Assembly: GCA_905250885.1 (NCBI GenBank)
Contig: CAJNOQ010002828.1
Coordinates: 1 to 22,483 of the forward strand
Length of the DNA: 22,483 nucleotides
Direction of reading: 5' to 3'
Origin: Didymodactylos carnosus
Taxonomy: Eukaryota > Rotifera > Eurotatoria > Philodinida > Philodinidae
Positions 1-10,681 of this stretch are shown piece after piece. The notes beneath the pieces were generated by a model that ran no database searches, was not told the DNA's origin, and saw only the letters and a list, made by a program, of their open reading frames with translations. The position numbers were made by a program, and so were the translations under genes. How positions within the stretch are numbered: position 1 is the first letter of the stretch; every line of letters starts with the position of its first letter.

Positions 1-80
1 CATTTTCACAATAGACATTTATACACCATTCGATAGAGAATTTCAAGGGCTACATTTTACACTATTTATATTTGATATAC

Positions 81-146
81 GAATTATTTGAATTTTCGGC
101 CTAATGTCCGCTTGGATGCCCACTGTGTTGCATGTCAATGTTTGTT
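81..146 (-). CDS. Possible internal coding exon, minus strand, product unknown
   Basis: This is a 66-bp stretch with about 40% GC in much more AT-rich surroundings. On the minus strand it follows a T-rich tract ending in AG (acceptor complement at 147-148) and is followed by GTATAT (donor complement at 79-80). Entering in phase 1, it reads through without a stop and includes the peptide TLTCNTVGIQADIRPK. Phase 1 is exactly what the two first-exon candidates at 2641-2743 and 5638-5815 deliver, and either join gives a GAA codon. The donor is only fair, and the open frame continues about 12 codons past it before a stop, so the 3' boundary is uncertain. I do not recognise the protein. It could be a chance open stretch; the link to the upstream exons is inference. 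Confidence 0.3.
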
Positions 147-1123
147 CTCGAATAAAAACAAAAAAAATCTATTATAAGCCTCATTTCGAAAAATCAATCT
201 AATTTTAGATGTGAACAAGGGAACAAAAACAGTTATAATTCATTCAAAAGCCAAGTGTGTTATGTTGAACTCTTCAAAAATAGTCCCTAGTACGTTGTTC
301 AAATGATAACATAAGAGAGAGATCTTCTGCGGGTTTCTGTAAAACCTTTTTTTAAGAAAAAGAAGATTGACTTGGTATTTTTCAACATTTTTAAGCATCT
401 AATGAAATCATGCAAGTAATGCATTTGAAATATAAAAAATTAAAAACGACACTTTTTGGACATTTTCAACTTATTTTAGAAAATTCTGGACCATTCTGTG
501 TCGAAAAAAAGCGTGCATATGAACATAACATTAGACATTCATAGAGAGTTATAAAACTAACTTGTATACTTGCTCTCAGTCTTTCACGTACAACAGATGT
601 TTTCAAAAGTATTATCTAGCTCATATTGCACGAACATTTTTTCAGCAAATGTTTTCTATGTAACATTCTCTCATGATCTTATGCTAATTTGTTTTAGTTA
701 AACATGAATATTTAATGATATAATTGTAAATTTAATTTAGAGAAACAATTTGATGAAGGTTTTTACATCTGTTTTTTACTCAAGTTTACTACAAAAATTT
801 GTTTAATGCCAATAGTCTACGGAGAAAAATTGATCCGTTAATCGAATCATTTCTCTATTAATCGAATGTACTTATTCTAATGGTCTCTTTGCTCAGTTTT
901 TTTCTCTGATTGTTGATGGTCAGCGTAGACTATGCTAAACTGATTGAAATTTGTGGCATAAATACTAGGGCATAGAGACATGGGCTTTATATTTTCTCAA
1001 ACAAAAGATTGCCTAAGGAAAAAAAATTCAACTGCAAAGATCGAGTGAGATGCCTGGATTGAAATTCTTCAAAAGTAGAATTTTGTCCAAGTATATGTCT
1101 ACTACCGCTCGTAAAAGAAACTA
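147..1123. other. AT-rich non-coding stretch, probably intron
   Basis: I see no convincing coding segment on either strand. The stretch is AT-rich with short A and T runs and a small direct repeat of TTAATCGAAT at about 838 and 860. If the minus-strand gene model is right, this is intronic. Confidence 0.4.
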
Positions 1124-1443
1124 TTAACCCATTAAGTACCATAATCCCCATTTGGGAATATTAAATAAACGATTCTATTATTTTTAGATGTGTAAATATT
1201 TTTATTATGCAGCATATTGTTGAAGAAAGCATAAAAAATTTGCCTCGTAAAATAATCGACACAACTCTCAAATGATAGAAAATTGTCTAAGAAAATTTAT
1301 GGAGGATCTAAGTTTGAAGGCCTAAAAATTCCATAAAATAATATATTAATGAAATTTTATTTTTAAACCTTATTTTGATACATCTTTTTATGCATAAAAA
1401 TTTAGAAAAATCAAAAGTCAAAATCTAATACTCAATGGATTAA
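1124..1443. mobile_element. TTAA-flanked, piggyBac-like non-autonomous element (MITE)
   Basis: A 312-bp segment (1128-1439) is bounded on both sides by TTAA (1124-1127 and 1440-1443). The left end reads CCCATTAAGTACCA; the reverse complement of the right end reads TCCATTGAGTATTA, matching at 10 of 14 positions. Duplicated TTAA targets and ends starting with C-rich triplets are typical of the piggyBac superfamily. The interior is AT-rich, has no open frame of useful length and could not encode a transposase, so it would need one in trans. The right end has lost the canonical GGG (it reads GGA), suggesting an old copy. TTAA is common in AT-rich DNA, so the matching ends, not the TTAA, carry the argument. 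Confidence 0.55.
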
Positions 1444-1987
1444 TGGTATTAGAGAAAATCGCCTATGAAACGTTTTTTTTATGATTATTCCAAATAAGAT
1501 TGATTTCTAACTTGTCATAACCTGTAATAATAAATTATCCGTATCTGAATTGGCAAAAATTGTACGTCTATTCATATATCAAGGTAATACGACTATGACA
1601 TCATGTGTTTTATATTGAACTTGACATGACGATATCATCAAACTATTCAACATAAATATCAATTTTCTCTGAACAATACAGATGGGCAGTACGTAAAAAG
1701 AAACATCATTGTTCACTTATGAGCAACTAACTATCCATCATTGAATGAAAAAAACATTTCTCTTATAGAATATTAACTAAAATTATCACCTCAGATGGCA
1801 CACATAGCAAGACGTGTGAAGAAGAAATTTCATTTCAATGGTATCAAACTATAGACGTCAACACTACACTTTTTTTGCTTTTTTCTTTGGATAACACATG
1901 TTAAGGTCTACAGCAATGAGATAGTCAAATTGAAATAAAAAAGTTAAGGTTATTTTCAATTGTAAATTAAATGAAAATAGCTTCTAA
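1444..1987. other. AT-rich non-coding stretch
   Basis: No supported gene. A short ATG-led segment on the plus strand at about 1795-1840 lies between an AG and a GT, but the same bases are also open on the minus strand, so I do not call it. Confidence 0.35.
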
Positions 1988-2140
1988 CTAATGAATTTTG
2001 TGTGATTACAGCTAAAATACTGATTATTTATTAATATATTGAAGTTTTCGAATAAACTTCAGAAAAATATAACAAAATTACGAAATATATTAAAAAATAA
2101 TGAGTATTTTAGCTGTAATTATATAAAATTCATTCATTAA
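1988..2140. repeat. Hairpin element with about 55-bp inverted arms
   Basis: The left arm (1988-2040) and right arm (about 2084-2140) are imperfect reverse complements. They share a nearly exact core (TACAGCTAAAATACT on the left, AGTATTTTAGCTGTA on the right) and end in AATGAATTTT / AAAATTCATT. The 43-bp loop holds a smaller inverted pair (GAAGTTT...AAACTTC). The compact foldback form fits a MITE, but I find no clear target-site duplication, so the superfamily is unknown. Confidence 0.65.
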
Positions 2141-2640
2141 TAAAGTCTTGCTAATCAATCTATTTACATTCTAACCGTTCAAAATTATTATCATACCAGT
2201 ACCATTTTCTCGAACTTCATTCCAACTCATGTTTGAATGCACTTAACACAGTAACAATAAGAGTGAATTTAATCTTGTCCATACATAGTTGATAATATTT
2301 CTTCAGAAACCTTATAACTGTCAAAAAAATTTGATTAAAATCCCTTCTTATCAACATCTGTTCTTTTATTCTTTAAAACTATTACATAATAGGTGACCTA
2401 ATAGTGTTGAAGTATCGTACATTTTAATCCTAATAACAGTCTTCCTCAAATTGCACAACGTATTTTTACACATATTAAAACCATTACAAACTAACTAACT
2501 ATCATAACACATCAGAATAATTAATTTTAAAACAATGACTACGATAAAGTGTCACATTTTTTAGATTTCTTTGTTTATGCATATACTTCAGTGACTTACA
2601 CTCGAAAATGTGTCTACTTATTGAAATATTAAAATTTTAC
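2141..2640. other. AT-rich stretch downstream of a first-exon candidate
   Basis: No supported gene. If the exon at 2641-2743 is real, this is the start of its first intron, reading leftward from the GTAAAA donor at 2640. Confidence 0.35.
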
Positions 2641-2743
2641 CTGGAAGTGTACACGATTTTGCTGATAACAATAATCCACGACGATTTGTCAAACTTTCTA
2701 ATGAACGTGTAATATTAAAACGATCGACAAGAGCTGATAACAT
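2641..2743 (-). CDS. Candidate first coding exon (34 codons), product unknown
   Basis: On the minus strand an ATG at 2743-2741 opens a stop-free frame of 34 codons that ends exactly at a good donor, CCAG|GTAAAA (GT complement at 2639-2640), leaving one base (phase 1). The peptide starts MLSALVDRFNITRSLESLTN and continues RRGLLLSAKSCTLP. Its basic, leucine- and serine-rich character could suit a targeting sequence, but that is speculative. The ATG has A at -3 in an A-rich context. The exon ends in the same phase as the candidate at 5638-5815, so the two could be alternative first exons of one gene running left. The plus strand is also open here (for example PGSVHDFADNNNPRRFVKL), but I see no convincing acceptor for it. 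No family recognised. Confidence 0.45.
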
Positions 2744-5637
2744 TTTTATTTTTTTTGAAAATTTTAATAATAATACTTGGTTTTTCTAATAATGATCAAG
2801 AAATATCATTCGTTTTCATGTTCATACGAGTAAATGAACGTTGAAAAGAATCTTTGAATAAAGAGAAGTCAATAACTGCTACTTATAATAGTTATTATCT
2901 ATGTTCTTTTTTCCCCTCGCGTCTATCTCTCTATAGTTATCTATTAGACTGACACAAAAAAAAAAAAAGAAATGAATTTTCGTCACCTACTTTGATTAAT
3001 CATTTATGAACTGTATGTGTCGTGTGTTATAGCGGTGTAGAAAGACGGAAATAAGAGAGAGAGAGAGACAGAAAGAGAGAGCAAGAGAAAATGTTCGCAA
3101 TTTATTAAAGTGTTTTTGTCCATAGTTATGTTTTCTAATCTATGTACATCTATGGGCAAATGAAGGAAATCCGTCTCATTCTGTGCAATAATAACTAACT
3201 ATGTGTATATAGGATCAAGGTATAAGAAAATGCCGGTATGACAGAAAACCGGATGTATTAGGCGGTGGTAATTTTTTCTCTTTGAACTCTATACGTCTAT
3301 ATTTTTTAATTGGTTTTCACTATATATGTATAATAAACCAAAGATAAAGCTTTTGTTATAAAAAATTATTCTTAAAATTTGCCCTGTAGTCTCTTGTTTC
3401 TTAATCAGTTCTACCGTATAAATCGATTCTCTATAAATCATAACTTTTGTTTTCTCTAAATTATTCTTTGTTTAGACGATAGTTAGATATGCAAATCAGT
3501 TTTTAAACATCAAGTAGAGTGAAAACAATAGTCTTTCTTTTTCTCTGTTTTGTTTTTTCTTCTTTTTTTATCTCTAAAAATAATATTTTTAACTTGATCA
3601 CTTAACAGTTAACATACAAAAATAATATAAATCGGGAGAGATAGAAATCGAGATCCATCGATACATATAACTATAACAAAAGGCAGATAAAATTCTTTCT
3701 TTTTGAATCACAAAGACTTCACTTCACAATTTTCGACAAGTTTTGAGAATACTATCTACTGTATATATATAATAGAAAGAAGTTGTATAGTGTGTACTAT
3801 TTCGTTTTTTTTTTTTTGTTTTGTTTTTATATTAAAACGAATGATGTGTTGAAAACGATTTATCATACTCTTTCTCACTTAGATTTCTAATTATAGTTTA
3901 AAATTTATCTCTAATTTTATTTTAAGAACTAATTTTTTTGAGTAGAGATATACTGGAGATATCTCATAACATATGAGTAAGATGAGGTTGTCACGTAGTG
4001 AAATTAGAATGCATTTTAGATTCTAATCATATGATTGAATAGAAACAAAGTGTTCTCTATAAAACTACACAAATTCAACATCTATACTTTATGGGATTTT
4101 ATAGAAGAGAAATATTTTTCCTGAGACATGTATATCTCACGATTTTAAACTCATAGAATTTTAAGAACAAATGGAAACATAGATTATATTGACCCATTCT
4201 AAAGATTATGGGAATGTTTGTTTCCAGAAAAAAAATGGAGAATATAAATAATTTGCTATGAGCATACAAAAGTAAAATATTCGTACCATTGTAAGAAAGT
4301 AAATGGACTTTTCTATTTGTTTATAAGGTTCTATAATACTGTTAGTTTTCATATTGTTTGAATGAATATTATAAAAATAATTTGAATACTCTATCTTTTG
4401 TAACCATTGTGACCTCCTCTGATATCCATAGAGAAATAACAGTTATTTATTCGCAAAATAAATAAAAACTTTAAAAATAGTTCGAAATCTTTAAATTTTT
4501 GTTCTTAAAGAATTTAAAAATCTGTAAGTCTAAAATAGGATACTAGTTTGTTAATCTTTTTAATGTGTTCGTTTTCTTTCTCTTCTCCCTTAGTGATATT
4601 CCAGTTTTAAACAAGAAATAAATCGTTTAACAAATAAAAAAGAAAAATGACAAGAAAACTCGATCATAGAATAAAATTTGACCGCACATTACATTCAAAA
4701 TGAATGATCGTTTTTATTCATAAAAGGGCCCAGGAGGAATCTTCGTCTGAAATATAGAATAAATAAATAAATGTGTGACATTAGCGGACCCTATATGCCT
4801 ACATGGGGAATTATTACCACATTTCTAATCTTTCACACGAATGATTTAGCATAACAATTAAATCTATCATGACAAAAAAATGAATAGAAAATAATGATGG
4901 AAATCTTTAGTATGTGTTGGTCAAAACATTTTGTCTTTTCTTATACGTGATTTATCGTTAGATATACTAAAGATTCTAACCATCTACCTACATCTAATCA
5001 AAATAAACATTCGTTATACATTTACAACAAAAATAAATTGACGGCAAAAAAACAAAGAAAATTGAACGTAAACAAAAAAAAGTGCCTAAATAAATTCAGT
5101 TTTATATAAATGGAAATGTGAATTATCTATAGTTTTATACAGGAAGTAGAAGAATATACTTTTATATTTTAAAGAGATATGCTTAACCATATTAATTTCT
5201 TCTGTCTCTGCTCAAACAAAAATAGACGATTTGTTAACGGTCCAATTCTACTGTCAAACTACTGGAAACTACTACTATATAGATACAAAAAAGTATGTTT
5301 TCTCTTTTGAATATTGTTTTATGTTTCGACGAAATAGATATCATTAAATGTATCCTATTAGGGTTAAAGTATGAAATAAAATCGATCGATTTAACCAAAA
5401 GTTTTCAGCAGTTTAGAATGTATTTAAATCACAATTAAAAAGATATGATAAAGTTGTCGTAAATATAAATCTTGTATTCTCAAACTCTAACTTGTCTAAT
5501 GAAATGCAAGAAACATAAAAGTTCATCAATCTATCAACATTTTTATCGACTAACAAATTCTTATTGTGTTGCCTATTAACTAGAAAAGGAAGTTGACAAT
5601 AACTAAACTATCTTACATTTCTATTTTATGTATTTAC
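2744..5637. other. Non-coding: putative 5' flank and intron of the minus-strand gene
   Basis: No supported exon. It contains a GA-rich tract near 3053-3089, A and T runs, and an AATA repeat near 4764. A short minus-strand segment at about 4717-4749 follows a good acceptor (TATATTTCAG) but is open in several frames, so it is not called. If the exon at 5638-5815 is an upstream first exon, this region is its first intron and may also hold the promoter for the exon at 2641-2743. Confidence 0.35.
3053..3089. repeat. GA-rich simple repeat
   Basis: An interrupted (GA)n tract lies about 310 bp upstream of the minus-strand ATG at 2743. GA/CT tracts occur in many animal promoters, but one tract proves nothing about regulation here. 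Confidence 0.8.
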
Positions 5638-5710
5638 CTGCTTTACATTTTGACATTGTTTTATATGGTTCACGCAATATCCATATTTGTTCATTATCAT
5701 TCGTATTATA

Positions 5711-5741
<31 letters not shown>

Positions 5742-5815
5742 TTTAACGTGCCAGTATTTTGTTGTTGGCATTTCATCACATGATACTGTAAACTAATATC
5801 GTCGAATTTCATCAT
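5638..5815 (-). CDS. Candidate first coding exon with poly-asparagine run, product unknown
   Basis: An ATG (with a second in-frame ATG directly after it) opens a minus-strand frame of 59 codons that ends at a strong donor, GCAG|GTAAAT (GT complement at 5636-5637), in phase 1. Seen in the peptide: an N-terminal part MMKFDDISLQYHVMKCQQQN, a run of nine asparagines encoded by the ATT/TTA microsatellite at 5711-5738, then a part ending EPYKTMSKCKA. Past the donor the frame hits a stop within a few codons, as expected for an intron. Codon use outside the repeat looks coding. Homopolymeric Asn next to charged residues is common in transcription and RNA-binding regulators, but no family motif is visible. 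Next exon not established; the segment at 81-146 is phase-compatible. Confidence 0.5.
5711..5738. repeat. (ATT)n microsatellite inside a candidate exon
   Basis: About nine copies of an ATT/TTA triplet. On the minus strand they read as AAT codons and give the poly-asparagine run of the exon at 5638-5815. Its length is likely variable between individuals. Confidence 0.9.
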
Positions 5816-8520
5816 TAAAATAGACGAGAGACGTATTTTTTTACATTAAATGATGACAATTTTAAGTTTTGTTCCATATTTTAAATAATAAAGATGTGTT
5901 TGTTAAAAATTAGTCGAGACAGTTACAGATGTGAAGATCGCATCATCATACATAGGTCAAAAATTTATGTTAATATAAATCAATCTTTATTCGCACATCT
6001 ATATATATATATATATTTTGTTTTTTTTTGCTTGCCGTGGTGTAGAGTTAAATCTCGAAACAAAAAGTCATTATGATAGATGATCTAGCTTAATGTGCGT
6101 ATGTGTATATGAACAGTTAATAGAAACAAGATGAATATCTCTCTCGTTCTCTCTTTTTCTCTCTACATGTCTATAGAAAGGTATTAGAGACAAGATTTTC
6201 AAAAATGATATGAACATCGTCGTCATTATAGAATGTAAATTAATTAAAGATTTTTAATAATATAAAAACATGTTGTTATTGTTGTTATTGACAGTAGTAG
6301 TAGTAATAATAGTAATGACATGACAAACGCTAACATCGATATCAGATTCCATTTTTTTTGCCACTTTATATTTTTTTATTTTTTGTTCTGTTCTTGAGTA
6401 CGTGTATGTGAATGAATATTGAAAAAAATAACAACAACTTTTCGAAAAATATTAATAACGCTTCATCGACATCAAAAAAACCTATTGATAGTATGAATTT
6501 TTTTTTTTATATTTCTCTCTATTATAATATCTTTGAGTTATATATATTCTTATGAAGAGAGAAAGTGATGTGTATGTACTTAAATCATACTAATTGAGAG
6601 ACATGAATAAGGAAAAAGAGAAGAAAGAAAAGCGGATAGATTATCGATAGAACAAAATTTGTTTCAATAACAGAGAAAATCAGATCGACAGCTATAGATT
6701 ATTGTCGATATAAATCTCTCATTCTCTATGTATTAATAAAAAAATCAAATTAAATCATTTTACTGCTACTCTTCTTTCATAGCTCAGAATGATAATGTAT
6801 ACGATGATAAGAAAATAGAGAGAGTATGCCAATAATACGAGTTACCGTATGATAGTTTTCATTGACACAAAATGGTCTGTTTTTCTTATTTCTTTTTAAA
6901 AGTCTCAATAGTCTTTATTTTCCCTCTCACTCCTGTCATCTTCAAAGCTCTTTGGTGTTGTTGTCAGAACATCAAAAAAAGAAAAGAAATTGGTTTATGT
7001 TATTTTTTTTCTTCAAAAAACCAGTGAATAGTAGTCGTTAGATTAACGTTATTTTCTCGACACAAAATTATCGCATCAATCGAGTTATATATTCGAGAAA
7101 ATATCGGCAAATAAAAGAGAAGATAAATATGGTAAAGTTGTTAATTCAAATTTTAATCAAAACTTAATATTCGTCAACTCAAAGACCCACTTGGTCTTGA
7201 TTTTACAATGAGAAGCATGATACAACCAACTATCAAGTTAATGTTACAATATTTCTAGTGTTTGTTTGTCTCCTATTTCATTCACTTTCAAAACAGATCA
7301 AATTCGAACAGAGATCATTGATCTTTCAGCTAAATAATCTGCTTTTATATTAAACACAACATTATCAACTAGTTGAATTCTAAAATACTCGTTTTATTCA
7401 ACTGATCTGACTTGAATAAAACTGGAATTACTAATTACTACGTATTTTTATTGACATCTGTCCTTTGAAAAGACAGTTGGTGGCATTTCGTTTAACTATT
7501 ATTAGAATAGGATGAACATCTCTCTTTGTCTGTCTGTCTGTCTTTCTCTCTTTTTCTTTCTCTTTCTCTCTCTCTCTCTGGACTAAGCGGTTTGTTTTTT
7601 CACTTGACCATGGTAATAGACTCCAAAAGATTGAACAAAAACAGTATATACTACTAATAGTTTCTCAATTATCAATGTTGTTTCCACTTGGATAAAACGC
7701 GACGATGTGCGCATGCTTGCCCATTATTGAAAAAGTAAAGTAGTAGATAGATAATCATGTAAACGCAAAAGAAATATGTACTTAACAGCGATCGTTTCTC
7801 TTACCATAGCCATTTAATTAAAGATAAACTGCTTTTAAGCTCAATACTTTGTCTGAAAACAAAAGTAATTATCATACTCATAGTTACTTTTTAGAAAATT
7901 ACAAACGCATAAGAAATAATCAGTTCATACTTCACTCAAACACTCATTCTCTATGACGAGGTACATCGAATGTACATTTAGAAGACAAAAAAATAAAAAG
8001 AAGAGACATTGGTTTTGTTCATTTCAAGATAGATACTTCTCCTCAATTTCGCATAATATGATTATATTATTGAAACAAGTTTGATTTGCGTGACAAAATT
8101 TTCCAAGACAAAAAAAAAGATGATGTCAGCGCTATGTAGAAGATGTCATATTTGCCTGATATAAAAAAATCATGAACTTATGTTTTTTCTTTTCTTCAAT
8201 GAGGATCATAGAATACGTTTACAGAACAAACAACATGTAGGAAATGGTCAGTTTATCGAGTAATAAAAGAAAGATTAAAGTAATAGTAGATCATGCAAGA
8301 GTATTGTTTTATAAACTCCCCATAGTCTTCTGCAATGATGCAGAAATATTTGAACTCATTTGTTATTTTCAATGTCCAGATGAAAAATCCCATAGGACTT
8401 CTGTGAAATTCTACGTCTGTAGGATTTTCGTAATATTTCTACTACAGTATTCTACTAGAATCTATAGAGATATGTAGGACAATTGATTTTTGTTCTTTGA
8501 CATATAAAAACTTTAACGAT
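5816..8520. other. Long AT-rich stretch without a supported gene
   Basis: It holds CT-rich tracts (about 6137-6164 and 7520-7580), a TA run near 6000-6016, GTT/AGT triplet patches near 6280-6315, and a small hairpin near 7182-7198 (AAGACC...GGTCTT). The short open frames at 5894-6076 and 8244-8477 show no splice context or family motif. The right side of 5815 would be the promoter side of the exon at 5638-5815; no core promoter element is recognisable. Confidence 0.4.
7520..7580. repeat. CT / TCTG simple repeat
   Basis: A 60-bp pyrimidine tract: four TGTC-type units followed by interrupted CT repeats ending in a pure (CT) run. Confidence 0.9.
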
Positions 8521-8660
8521 CTGGCTTTGTGTGCCATTGGTTAACCGTTTTCTCATTAGAGATGGATAGCTCGATGAATGGCCACTGGATAGAAGGCGGT
8601 CGGGTATGGATAGAGTACGCTTCGAGTTTTGACAGTCCGATCGGGTACGGGTACCGAAAA
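8521..8660. repeat. GC-richer patch with repeated CGGGTA motifs
   Basis: This patch is clearly less AT-rich than its flanks. It has CGGGTATGG near 8600, CGGGTACGGGTACCG near 8642-8656, and repeats of GGATAG/GATAG. The GGTACC-centred motif recalls the palindromic TATCGGG/GTACCCG cluster at the right end of the window. Possibly a relic of a dispersed repeat; no coding potential recognised. Confidence 0.35.
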
Positions 8661-10681
8661 CTGTACCTATGTACATCTTCATTCCTTATCAAAACATTGC
8701 CATTCTAATGTTTTTCTAAATTAGCTGAAAAAGAGACATCCTGCCCTGTTCAACGAAGCCTAAAATCTGGTCTTGCTCTCTCCTGCATATTCTGTGACTT
8801 AGACTTGATATGATCTGTAGCATAGGATAGAGCAAGGTCAATCAAGACGTGTCTACCATTCCGTATGATTCAGTACGAATCATACAGCTTCGTACAATAA
8901 AACTCTTATGTCTTTTCTAATAGATTGACTATCTATCATTTCCTATGGGGTTTCAATAGATTGTATCGGTTTTTCGTTCGATCTGAGTAAGAATATTATC
9001 GTTAGAAAGAGAGAGTGACACACGTTAAATAATTTCACACGTTTACTAGAACTGTATATGGAAAATTATAATTGAATGGAAGTCTTACAGATGCAAAGTC
9101 TTCATTATTTTAAGAAGATTAAAACTTGGCGTTGTTAAATTCTCTAGTTCGTGATATAGTATAGTAGAAATGAAAAATGATGGAAAGAAAGTAGACATAT
9201 GGAATGAACATGTCTTTGTGCAGTAGTTATGTGACAGGAAATAAAGAAGGAAGAAACTCATTATAGATCTAAATGTTTGTTCAGATATTTGATCTAGACA
9301 CACAGTTGTTGTATATAAGGAATTATTTGTTTTATTTTCAGTTTTAGAAATAATGATTTTTTTTGCAACAGAATAACTGAGGATAATTCTTTGACAGACA
9401 TGCAAATACATACACTGTAATGTCCATCTGTGTGCTAGTCAGTCTAGGAAAACAGATGAAAAATATTCCTTATAGTTTACAAATATTGGATATGTATTAA
9501 AATCCTAGCACTGTTATAGACTATTCCCGAAAGATTTTAAACCCTTTCAAAATATTGTTGTACAACAGAAGTGATATACTTTTTCAAAAGATAACTATCA
9601 GAATCGAAGATACTATTATCAAGGCATACTAACTAACAAACTTAAAATTTAAAAAAATTTATCTGTTCAATTATGGAATGAGTCTAACTTGAAATATATC
9701 AAATTTATTCCATTGGTATAGACATAAAGCTGAAATATCATTTTCTTTGATGTTATATTATTGTAATCTTTGAGTTAGACAACATTCAACAAAAGATCTA
9801 TGCAATCAAATTATCATTCAATCTGCGCAAAGATGGACATAAACAACAGCTGTGAATAGATATATACATACATGAATATAGATGACGAATTTTAGAATCA
9901 ATCTGTCCCATGATTGTGTGTAAAGTGTCGCTTGTTCGATAAATAAACACAACAGATAGACGATAAGTGCAATAAATGTTACTATTTCACGACGTTGGAT
10001 TAATAATCATGTGCGATATATTTCGTTTGTACCATTTCATACCATCTCATTGTGAAGAAGTTAAATAAATAGTTAAATGAACTAGTAGAAATAATCTGAT
10101 CTAAAATTGTACAAAAACAATTTCTAGTTGGATACGATCCAATCTTGAAGTAAAATAAACAGATTGGAAAAATTTTATGACTTTGAAGTAATCCGGTTAA
10201 AATTTGTCGATATTAGACAAATTACTTAAAAGAAGAAGATCATCCATTACTTTCATTTCTTTTGCAGAGAACTAGGTGACGTAACTCTTCATACCTTCTG
10301 ATATAGATAACAGCGTTTGTTTTTCCTGAATACGAAGATCAGATCACTCCTGCCTCTTCAAACTGCAATGGATCTTATAAACTGACATAGATAAAGACAA
10401 CATTATAAAAATTTTGTTTAAAGAAACATCAGTGGACAAAAATGAATACCGTCTGAAGAAATGATAGTAATAATGAATTAATTGAAAATTCATCTATAAT
10501 CCATATATAACTGTATAACACTGATAAACGTACAGTTGCATTCGAAGAAAGGACCCTTCTACTACACTCCATTCACGAAAAGTCCAAAGGAACTATATAG
10601 ATCCATTTTATAGTTCCCTAGACAAAAATTTATTGAAATTTCTGATAAGAATCTTATCTGATTCTTACCAGTATGAAAGTG
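8661..10681. other. Stretch without a supported gene
   Basis: No reliable coding segment. It contains a perfect 9-bp inverted repeat around a 5-base loop (8863-8885, GTATGATTC...GAATCATAC). The minus-strand open frame at 9085-9411 is rich in Phe, Ser and Leu, as expected of translated AT-rich DNA, and resembles no family. A plus-strand stretch after a good acceptor (ending near 10282) reaches a stop after ten codons. Confidence 0.4.
8863..8885. repeat. Perfect 9-bp inverted repeat
   Basis: GTATGATTC and GAATCATAC are separated by AGTAC. No T run follows in a gene context, so no terminator role is claimed. Confidence 0.7.

Noticed and set aside
1795..1840. Plus-strand ATG segment (MAHIARRVKKKFHFN) between AG and GTATCA
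   Set aside because: Too short, and the opposite strand is equally open with its own splice-like borders.
2203..2230. Third possible minus-strand first exon (MSWNEVREN, phase 1)
   Set aside because: Only 28 bp, with a weak GTACTG donor. Such matches are expected by chance.
4717..4749. Possible minus-strand terminal exon after TATATTTCAG with AATAAA nearby
   Set aside because: All three frames give a short open end. Without a linked upstream exon it cannot be told from chance, although the entry phase could match the exon at 5638-5815.
9085..9411. 108-codon minus-strand open frame
   Set aside because: Ser/Phe/Leu-rich with no motif, consistent with a chance open frame. A GTAAGA at its 3' end is suggestive but not enough.
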